DNA of 64,000 nt, from assembly GCA_963971425.1 (NCBI GenBank), contig OZ020521.1:5597519-5661518 (forward strand), in the 5' to 3' direction. Shown one piece after another: positions 56,401 through 64,000 of the stretch; position 1 is the first letter of the stretch, and each line of letters opens with the position of its first letter. Under the pieces are notes generated by a model that was given only the letters and a program-made list of their open reading frames with translations, ran no database searches and had not been told where the DNA came from. The stretch comes from Bryoerythrophyllum caledonicum. Lineage: Eukaryota; Streptophyta; Bryopsida; Pottiales; Pottiaceae. A program made the translations under genes and the position numbers.

Positions 56401-57025
56401 GTATGAGTTGGATAGTTTGGGAGAGGGGGAGGTGTGACGGAGTAGTAAAGTGTGTTGTTGACATAGTTTAGTTCCGATCAGTTTTTACTTCTGTTTACGG
56501 GGGTTTGTATAGGTGTTGGTGGGGCCAGTTTTGTGTATAGTCGGTGTATGTTTAAATTGTCTGTTATGGAGGTAAGTTCAGCAAGTTGTTCTAGGGAGCC
56601 AAGGGTTTGATTTTGATGATGGACGCATAGTATTTGTAATGTAGATGGCTTTATTCGGGGTTTTTTTAGCTTGGGTGGAATAGTAGGTTCTTCGTATGAT
56701 ATTGTGTCTGCCTCAAATAATGCAATGATATGGCAATCTGAAAATGGGTTTGAATGTTGGTGGTTGTTTTGGTACCAATTGTTGTTCGGTGTGATGATGA
56801 TTGTATTTGTGTTATTTGGATCGTGTTTGGCGGCAAGTCTAGCCCACTGTATGGCTTGTTCCATGTCCTTCTCGTTGTGGGGGTGAGCTATACCATTACC
56901 GGTCCATTTATAGTCAAAGGCCTTACCTAGGGATCCGAATATTTTGTCTCTTTCATAAGGTGAGTAGAATTTTTTTTAGTTTGGTAGAACATGTGACCGG
57001 GGAAGAAAAGTATGATTGTTCGATG

Positions 57026-57957
57026 TTAACCCCTAAGGGACCAAATGTCCCCCCGGGGTCATTTTGGATTTTGGACATGTACCTACAATTCAAAAAAAAT
57101 CCTTTTTAATAGATTTTTTTTTCAAGATAGGATCTGATAAGAGCTATGTGGAGATATTTTTATTTTATTTATTGGATTTGTGGTTTGAAAGTTAGTACCA
57201 CTTAAAGCCAAAAGTGGGGACTCCGGGCACCTCCAAATTTTTTGACAAAAGTTTCTATTGACATTGATATTTTTCACACATATAAAGAATAGTTCCTTTT
57301 TTGGAAATTTTCAAAAAAAAATCTTGTCTTTAGTGTAAAAAGGCATTTTATTCCAAGTCAAACATTTTCACACATTTTCGGGCAACGGAGGAAAAAAAAT
57401 TCATCTTTTCTACATAAAACCTAGAGATCTTCATATTTTTCACTTTTTATTTTTTCAACAACAATATGTGGTGAAAAACTTCTTATTGACCGTTTGGATT
57501 ATCATTTGAATACATACGTAGTTGAAAAAAAAATAAAACGTGAAATGCCAATTTTTGAACCTCCACTCCTTGCACACTTGTTTTGAATATGCTACACCCC
57601 TTTTTTACCTCTAAAAATTGGTGTATTGGGTAACAACATCATGCTTAAGACAATGGTAAAAGATTTAGACCTTGTACAATGCATAAATTTGATACAAAGT
57701 GAAGTCAAAGTCTACTGATCTACTCAACGCAGAGAAGAAAATGAACCATTGTTTTGACCTTATACACTAAAATCTATCAATCCGTGCGGTGGATTGCAAC
57801 CAAAATTCTAGGGCATGTTTGTATAGAAGTCTTTTTAAAGATCTTACGGTTGAAAATCAGAAATTCACTTTAAAATGTGATTTTCATGTCTCTTTTTGGC
57901 AGTGGCAGTTTTGGACTGGTTTTAGAGCGAAAGTGGCCGTGGTCCTTTAGGGGTTAA
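57026..57957. mobile_element. F1 TIR element nested in LINE copy 1
   Basis: TTAACCCCTAAGGGACCA at the left and TGGTCCTTTAGGGGTTAA-like sequence at the right are inverted. At 932 bp it is the longest F1 copy, including a middle segment missing at 711-1273. It interrupts LINE sequence on both sides, so it is younger than that LINE. No target duplication could be settled. Confidence 0.8.
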
Positions 57958-58504
57958 AGGATGAGATTAGTGAGTCTAAAATGGGAGTGGGTATTGTGTA
58001 TTGCACATTTTTTAGGGGATACGTTTTTGGTATTCAGTATTTATACCTTTGGTATAGCCATATTAGTTTGGTTTCGAAGGGTTGGGTTGTTGGTTCGATG
58101 TTTGTTGGGGTTTGTAATTTTGTAATATATTGATTCCATAACCATTGGAGTCGAGTCACAGGGATGGTGTGTAAATGTCGGCCATTTTCTTCGTATAGAT
58201 GTGCTTGGTTGCTATCTATTTGAATTGTGTTTGAGGATGTAAGGATATCATTTTCGGGGTTGCATTCTGTTGTGTAGATGTTTAAAAGTGGGATAATTAT
58301 GGGTGGTGTTACGGATCTTGAGTCTGAGAATTGTTCTTGGAGGTGGTGGTCTCGGATGATATCCAAGTATGTTTTTTTTTGAATTTTTTGGTAGTATTGT
58401 TTTAATTTTTTGGTGTTATGTGTGGAAGTATTGGTGTCGTGTCGTGGAAAAAGGTCTCTTTGGGGAAGCCATTTATTGTATGTATTATTATTGTGTTGCC
58501 ATTG

Positions 58505-60793
58505 TCATAAATATTTTGTGTAGGTATTTTGTATGTTATTTGTGTCTGTGTGTTGGATGTGTTTATGGCGTATTATGTTATTAATAGGGTATGTGGTAGG
58601 ATTTTTGGGGATGTATGTTGGGGGACGGGGATGGTATGTATGTGGAGGGTTAGGGGGATTGATTGGTGTGGGGATATTTCTTGGGCATATGTTATTGTTG
58701 AGGGTGATGAATGAATCTTTAAGTATATGAGAGTATGGATGTATGTTACAAGGAGTATGACATGTAGTGGGGCATGTTGGATGGCAGAATAGTTGTTTAG
58801 CAACATTTAGGGCACTTTTTAATAGTTTGGATGGGGTGAAGTGGTATGTTTTGAAGTCTTCATTGTTCATGATGTGTGTGCCGTTGGGTAAAGTAATTTG
58901 GGTTAGTTCGAAAATGTTTTTTGAGAGGAATTTTTGTAGAAGCTTTTGGGAGAGTTGGGCATTGAATGTGTTGTGGTTTAGTGTTTCTTGGCGCCATAGT
59001 ATTTCTAGTGATGTACGATTAATGAGGAAGTTATGGAGCGTACTTTTGAGGTGGACTTTAGCTATATGTTTTAATAAGAAGAATGTTTGTGTTATTGGTG
59101 ATCTTATGCAGTCACTTTTTTTAATTCTGGGTATGTATTCGGCGCCACCGTATTGGGCAAGGACATATTGAGTTAATCCATTATATATTTTTCCAAGTCT
59201 ACCTTTATCGTTTAAAGCATTTTGTAGTTGTTCGCCTATACATTGGAGATATGCATTTTTGAGGGAGAAAGCTTCAAGTCCAAATAGGTTATGTGGGAGT
59301 TGGATTATTTTGTTTGACATACATTTTGGTAATCCACATATGGTTTTTTGTATGGCTATTATTTTTTGATCAAGTTTTTTGATAGCTGGCATAGAGCATG
59401 GTACACCGTAAAAACTATATGCCACACCTGGATATAGTACGGTATCAACCATTTTTATTTTTTGTTTCATGGTGGCCGGGCATGTTGTTAGTTCTTTGCA
59501 TTGTTTGATGAGTTTCGTGGTTGTAGTGTGAATTTGGATTTTCCATTTTAGCGAGGGAACAAGATTTGTACCTAAGTATATGTATGGTTCATTTTGGTGT
59601 AGTATATGGATTGGTTGATTACGGTAATTGATGTTAGAGGCTTGCATTAGGGCTTTGAAAGTGGTAGGGTTCAATTTGGATTTGTTTGGGCATCCGGTAG
59701 CGGCACATTTTGGGACACCTACGTCCATACCGGCCCATTTACAATATCTATCAATTTTATTGAGTTGTATTTGGATTGATTTGATTTTGTTAGTTATGGT
59801 GGCTAGGTCATCCACGTATGCGGCGGAGTTTATTGTGACTTGTGATGTGCCAAAAGTATATCCATTGTTGCCTCGTTCTAGCCATCTAAGTAGTGGTTCT
59901 AAGAATATAATGAATAGGTATGGGCTAAGGGTGTCCCCTTGTATAGTTCCTCTTTGAATAGGTATAGGTTTTGTTTTTCCAAAGTGTTCACCAATGTAGT
60001 AAGTGGATGACTCGGAGTAGATGTTTCCAACAAGTGTAGTTGCCTCTTTTGGGTAACCAAGGTCTATCATTATTGCTAGTAGTCGGGCATGATCTATTGA
60101 GCCAAAGGCATTTTTGAAGTCCACGTATAATATGTATATATCTTGGTTAGTAAATTTTGCGTCTTCTAGTGCAGCTATTATAGTTTGGATTTGTCGAGTG
60201 GTACTTCTTTTTGCTCTAAATCCTTCTTGACTATCATGCAAGATTTTGAATTTTTCACCATATGAGGATAGTATAGAGGTGAGTGTACTGGTGAAGAGTT
60301 TATATATTGTGTTAGCTAGTGCAATTGGCCTATGGTAGGGTAGTATGGACGGGTCGCCTTCTTTGTATAGTAAAATTGTTGCACTTGTTTTCCATGAGGT
60401 CGGTATTTGTTTTTGTTTATAGCAGTGGGAGAAGAATAGGAATAATAGTTTATGAAATCTTGGAGGCATGTTTTTGAGTATTGAATTTGGTATGCGATCT
60501 GGGCCTGGGGCTTTATTGTTACCAAGATTTTGAAGGCATGTGTCGTATGTGGCTCTGTTAAGGTATTTATGTAGTGGAATTTCTGGTTCGCCTCGTTTGT
60601 CAAGGGTATATCCATCCAGGTCGTGCCATGGGTATTGGCGTACTGCACATGTACATTTGTTTGTATGTTGTGGTTGGTAATTACATGTTGGTTCTGTTGG
60701 TCTGTTGGTTTTTGTTTGTTGGTTGAATATTTCATTCGCAATGTCTTTGGGGCTAGTTAGAATATTATTATATTGATTTGTGATACAATCCAT
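58505..60793 (-). CDS. LINE reverse transcriptase, uninterrupted ORF
   Basis: 762 residues from the first Met; the open frame extends upstream to the TAA near 61005. RT motifs appear in order: NKAPGPDRIPNSILKNM (motif 1), YHRPIALANTIYKLF, GFRAKRSTTRQIQ, YILYVDFKNAFGSIDH (motif A with the catalytic Asp), GTIQGDTLSPYLF (motif B), AAYVDDLATI (motif C, YVDD) and YLGTNL. A thumb and a His/Cys stretch (CHPTCPTTCHTPC) follow. The RT does not look like the usual plant L1 type and I cannot name the clade. It is intact as an ORF, but lacks a complete endonuclease partner in this copy. Confidence 0.85.
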   Translation of the reverse strand: MDCITNQYNNILTSPKDIANEIFNQQTKTNRPTEPTCNYQPQHTNKCTCAVRQYPWHDLDGYTLDKRGEPEIPLHKYLNRATYDTCLQNLGNNKAPGPDRIPNSILKNMPPRFHKLLFLFFSHCYKQKQIPTSWKTSATILLYKEGDPSILPYHRPIALANTIYKLFTSTLTSILSSYGEKFKILHDSQEGFRAKRSTTRQIQTIIAALEDAKFTNQDIYILYVDFKNAFGSIDHARLLAIMIDLGYPKEATTLVGNIYSESSTYYIGEHFGKTKPIPIQRGTIQGDTLSPYLFIIFLEPLLRWLERGNNGYTFGTSQVTINSAAYVDDLATITNKIKSIQIQLNKIDRYCKWAGMDVGVPKCAATGCPNKSKLNPTTFKALMQASNINYRNQPIHILHQNEPYIYLGTNLVPSLKWKIQIHTTTTKLIKQCKELTTCPATMKQKIKMVDTVLYPGVAYSFYGVPCSMPAIKKLDQKIIAIQKTICGLPKCMSNKIIQLPHNLFGLEAFSLKNAYLQCIGEQLQNALNDKGRLGKIYNGLTQYVLAQYGGAEYIPRIKKSDCIRSPITQTFFLLKHIAKVHLKSTLHNFLINRTSLEILWRQETLNHNTFNAQLSQKLLQKFLSKNIFELTQITLPNGTHIMNNEDFKTYHFTPSKLLKSALNVAKQLFCHPTCPTTCHTPCNIHPYSHILKDSFITLNNNICPRNIPTPINPPNPPHTYHPRPPTYIPKNPTTYPINNIIRHKHIQHTDTNNIQNTYTKYL

Positions 60794-61179
60794 TGGCGGG
60801 GATTCAAGGTTTTTAAAGACCTTTTTGTTAATTTGTTTTGGGCTGATTTCGTATATTTGTCTATATTTTGAGATAGCTTTTTTAATGTTATCTTTGGCAT
60901 ATTTTGTGATTACTTTCCGGGCTTCTATGTTGGCATTTTTTGCAATTAGTGCAATGTCTTTTATCCATGTATCGTGGGGATGGTCCGGTGGCGGCGGGGT
61001 GGGGATTTAGGTGTGTTGTAGAGTTAGTAGTTCATTGTATATGAGGTGATTACGCCATTGAGGGTTGTTTTTTACAATTCTAATGGTTTTCCGTATAGTA
61101 TGGTATGTGGTTAGGTGTTGTTTCCACGTTTTAGAAAGTTTACGGGGTAAGTACTCGCCTTGTTGAGAAGTTCTGTTTG

Positions 61180-61615
61180 TCATTTGAGGTATTGGATGTG
61201 CTCTACAAGTTGTTCTAGTGCATCTGAGATTTTATTGATGATTTTGTCTAAGGTGTGGCATGCTTCTTGCCATTGTACTTGTGCTAATTGACTATTATTT
61301 TCAAGAATGTTTATGAGGAAATCTATTTGTACGGAGTTTTCTTCAAAGAATTTTGTGTTGAATTTTTCTATGTTGTTTTTTGGGATGGGGTTGAGTATGC
61401 GTATAGTGTCATTATTTAGGATTATAGGAGTTCTACTAATTAATGTGTTATTTGGGATGTGTAGTTGTACTGGTGAATGGTCCAAGTTGAGAATAATATC
61501 TTTGTTTGTTGTGGAGGTGCATTGTGTATTGTTGTTTGTATTTATATAGAATCCATCTATTAGACTAAAGTATTGCAAATGTTGTGTGTCATGTATTACA
61601 AAAACGTGACAAGTG
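61180..61615 (-). pseudogene. C-terminal piece of the LINE APE endonuclease
   Basis: The frame reads VIHDTQHLQYFSLIDGFYIN and later ILNLDHSPVQLHIPN. The LDHSPVQL block matches the SDHxPV catalytic His motif of APE-type endonucleases. The N-terminal two thirds are missing. Its stop overlaps an ATG (AAATGAC, about 61181) that opens the RT frame. Confidence 0.65.
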
Positions 61616-61620
61616 AGGTA

Positions 61621-62362
61621 ATTCTTGTGTCAACATTCACACAAAAAGCACGCATCAACATACTTCAACATTACATAAGTGTATTGGAAATTCACCATGT
61701 CTATCTATACATATATAGTAAATTTGGTTTCTATGTGTAATTAATTAGATTTCTTAATTCATCTTTGGATGTGCCCTTTGGAGAAATTAATTATGTAGAA
61801 AAATAATTTCTACACATGGAATTTTAAAACTATGATTTCTACATCCCTTGGAAGTGCCCTTTGGAGAAATCCATTTTGTGCATGGCTTACAAGAAATCTT
61901 TAGTATTTATATAAATATCATTTTTAAAACCATTTTGAGATTTGAATGATCAAGGTTTATAATTTAGAATTTGCACTCAGAAATGATGAAATTTCATGAA
62001 ATTAGGAAACTTTCTCTTTTGTTTGCATGAAAAAAAATAGATTATAATAGTATACTCTCAATAATACAAATACATTATATCTATAAAATAAATAATAAAT
62101 ATTTATTGCAATATTATTTTACAAATGTATGAAAAATCATTGTTAAGGGATATTTATAATTAAAAATATTGAACTAATTGGGCACATGACAAATTTTAAC
62201 GAGATGGATAGAGGTACATTGCGGTCATTGCAAACAATGCCCCCTTTACATAACCCGTATACTTGCCTATTTCAAACCAACGTATGCAGCGCAAAGGCAC
62301 AATAGAACTAATGATGAAATTGGTGCAATCATGGTTGGAAGAGATTCTGATGAAGCTGATAC
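61621..62362. other. AT-rich DNA, nothing recognised
   Basis: TTTGGAGAAATTAATT / TTTGGAGAAATCCATT words recur near 61770 and 61870. No gene is visible. Confidence 0.5.
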
Positions 62363-63106
62363 TTGTTAAAATCTACTAATGGCCGCCTTCAACACATTTC
62401 TCCTTTGCATCCTTCATATGTTTTGTTTCATTATATTTTGCTATTTTTGGATGATCGCCGAGGTTGGAATGAAAACATTGCTCTAAAGGACTTTGAATGG
62501 GATGGAGATGAATTTATCCAATATGGAATGATACAATCGGAGGTTAATGAGGCTCAAAACATATCACCATGTTGCACTATTTATTGTGTGATATGGTGCA
62601 CATTTATTGAGGTTAATGAGGCTCAAAACATATCACCATGTTATTATAGATGTTTCATTATTGCAATGTGCAATAAATATGGTGCACATTGCAATAACGA
62701 AACATCTATAATGCAATCAAGAAGGCTATTGTTGCAATTTATAGTTGATGCATACGCTTGTACTGAATATAGTCGTTTGAAATATATCCATGAAAATGAG
62801 GTAAAACTTTGGTGTGAGCTATACAATGGACTCCAAGACTCATTGCTTGCAAGTCACTGTGTTGTTGGGCACAAAGTTAGTCATATGATGATTTTACTTT
62901 TGTTCTTTCAAGGAGGTGAACAAATAATGTCCCAGCTGTATCATGATGCAATGGCCATGGTACGCAAATTTAGCAAACCAAATATTTTTATTATGTTTAT
63001 GTGCAGTTCAAAATGGAAAGAAATTACAAGTGTATTTCTTCCTAGACATGTTGCAAAGGATCGTCTAGATTTAGTGAGTCTGAGTCAAGTGTTTCATTTA
63101 AATTAA
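62363..63106 (+). pseudogene. Helitron helicase-like (Rep) domain fragment
   Basis: The 247-residue frame contains LFLDDRRGWNENIAL, SRRLLLQFIVDAYACTEYSR, LKYIHENEV, GGEQIMSQLYHDAMAMVRKF and SKPNIFIMFMCSSKWKEI. These are the blocks of the Helitron helicase-like N domain that precede the Rep catalytic site. The expected HUH motif and the helicase region are absent downstream. A duplicated 34-bp block (62539 and 62609) and a long inverted repeat are inserted between the first and second blocks. The open frame is probably an accident of a recently broken element. Confidence 0.75.
62645..62710. repeat. 27-bp inverted repeat inside the Helitron fragment
   Basis: TATAGATGTTTCATTATTGC plus AATGTGC at 62645-62671 is answered by its complement at 62684-62710 with a single mismatch and a 12-nt loop. 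Confidence 0.85.
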
Positions 63107-63250
63107 AACTTAAATTCTTGATAATTAACTAATTTTGTTGCAAAAAAAATGGCTTTTTGGATTTCAAAAAAGATGATTTTTACATGCGCACATGTTATTG
63201 ATTTTAGAGGGGACCTCTAAATTGCGCACTCCCCAGGATTACGATTTCAT
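63107..63250. other. Spacer between Helitron and gypsy remnants
   Basis: AT-rich and non-coding. Confidence 0.4.
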
Positions 63251-64000
63251 GGTGTCAACTGAGATACCTTGTTAAGAATGTCATCATGAAATGTATGAAA
63301 TGCCCACGCCGGAGGAGTTATTTGATGCGGTGGGACACACTAGAGTATTTTGTACTCTAGATTTGCGGTCTGGGTATCATCAATTATCATTGATGGTGGA
63401 TGACCGGGTGAAGACTGCATTCTGAGGAATTGATCATGATAGGAAAGATCAATTCTACCATTGGAAGTTTCTCCCATTTGGCCTCAAGAACACACCCGTT
63501 GAGTTTCAGAGGGTGATGGACCGGGTGTTGACTGGTTTACCGTTTGCATGATGTTACATTGATGATATTATCATTTTTAGTAGCAGCCTACAGGAGCATG
63601 TAAGGCATCTTGAGGCGGTGTTTGAGAGGTTACGGCAGAGGGGATTGCGCTTGCACCATGGCAAGTGCAAGTTCTTCCACAATCGGTTGCCATATTTGGG
63701 ACATATGATTGTTCTAAATGTCTTGGCGTATAACAGATCAAGGTGGATGTGTTGCAGAAGATTTCTGCCTCAACCAATGTGTGAGGGCTTCGAGCTTTTC
63801 TTAGCTTCGCAAATTACTATCGCCGGTTTGTCAAAAATTTTAGCTTGATTGCTAAGCCGTTGACTATTCTCATGGAAATGGATCAACCATGAACTTGGGG
63901 ACGGGAGCAGCAACAACCGTTTTCTACTTCGAAGCTGAAGCTCAGTCCAATGCCCATATTGCGGCGTCCAGATGCTACACGATCCTTTCAGTTGTACACA
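63251..64000 (+). pseudogene. Decayed Ty3/gypsy pol: RT and RNase H, runs off the window
   Basis: The translation shows MPTPEELFDAVGHTRVF, TLDLRSGYHQLSL, FLPFGLKNTPVEFQRVMD, CYIDDIIIFSS (YIDD catalytic box), ERLRQRGLRLHHGKCKFF and YLGHMI, the order of a gypsy RT. The connection FYRRFVKNFSLIAKPL and the start of RNase H follow. In-frame stops interrupt it (before GIDHD at about 63424, before CYIDD at about 63549, and later), and there are small frame shifts near 63720-63790. Clearly inactive. Confidence 0.9.

Larger units (their letters stand above)
55863..61620 (-). mobile_element. LINE copy 1: APE remnant, RT, RNase H; 5'-truncated
   Basis: A non-LTR retrotransposon read right to left: the end of an APE endonuclease (61615-61180), a connector, reverse transcriptase (60793-58505), a linker and RNase H (about 56400-55863). 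It is split by an F1 element at 57026-57957. In-frame stops occur at about 61005 (TAA) and 56441 (TGA), and a frame change near 61180. The 5' end is lost near 61620, where the coding match stops in AT-rich DNA. A more decayed relative lies on the plus strand at 39335-44100. Confidence 0.85.

Overview
The window is nuclear DNA of a land plant. The evidence is short introns with plant GT/AG borders, a U1 snRNA gene with plant-type conserved blocks, telobox-like AAACCCTAA repeats, and plant-type genes (a plastid-type copper chaperone for SOD, a DAD1-like lipase, a vacuolar two-pore channel). The channel resembles a divergent TPC type that I recall mainly from non-flowering plants. A bryophyte, lycophyte or fern is therefore a reasonable guess, but it is not proven.

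Layout. 1-9.7 kb is repeat-rich and gene-free. 10.1-14.7 kb (+) is CCS, a seven-exon copper chaperone gene with an intact antisense Ty3/gypsy-like gag ORF inside intron 5. 15-23.9 kb is transposon territory. It holds a 586-bp element (16361-16946) and a 5.66-kb relative (18190-23852) that carries about 4 kb of extra DNA, including exon pieces of at least four unrelated host genes: aspartate aminotransferase, DPM2, a SAP-domain protein and VPS37. The long copy is itself interrupted by a PIF/Harbinger-type element with a TAA target duplication. 24.2-26.6 kb (+) is a class-3 lipase. 27.6-29.3 kb (+) is a secreted protein with seven Cys-rich repeats. 29.83-29.98 kb (+) is a U1 snRNA gene with an altered stem-loop I. 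30.6-35.5 kb (-) is a 12-exon TPC1-like channel lacking several key gating and filter residues.

36.5-49 kb is again repeat DNA: a TIR element, a foldback element built of inverted ~177-bp arrays, and a decayed LINE interrupted by a 2.5-kb CACTA element with an exact AAC target duplication. Then come about 4.5 kb of AT-rich DNA and a 22-bp minisatellite. 49.8-52.4 kb (+) is SF3A1, the U2 snRNP splicing factor. 52.7-55 kb carries two Mutator-type MITEs, one with a perfect 9-bp target duplication. 55.8-61.6 kb (-) is a larger copy of the LINE (APE remnant, intact RT ORF, RNase H with its catalytic residues) split by a TIR element. 62.4-64 kb holds a Helitron Rep-domain fragment and a decayed Ty3/gypsy pol that runs off the window.

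The host genes look like independent single loci, not a pathway cluster. U1 snRNA and SF3A1 are both spliceosome components, but 20 kb and many repeats separate them. The strongest candidates for something undescribed are the multi-gene-capturing TIR element, the TPC paralogue with a lysine in its second filter, and the Cys-rich repeat protein.
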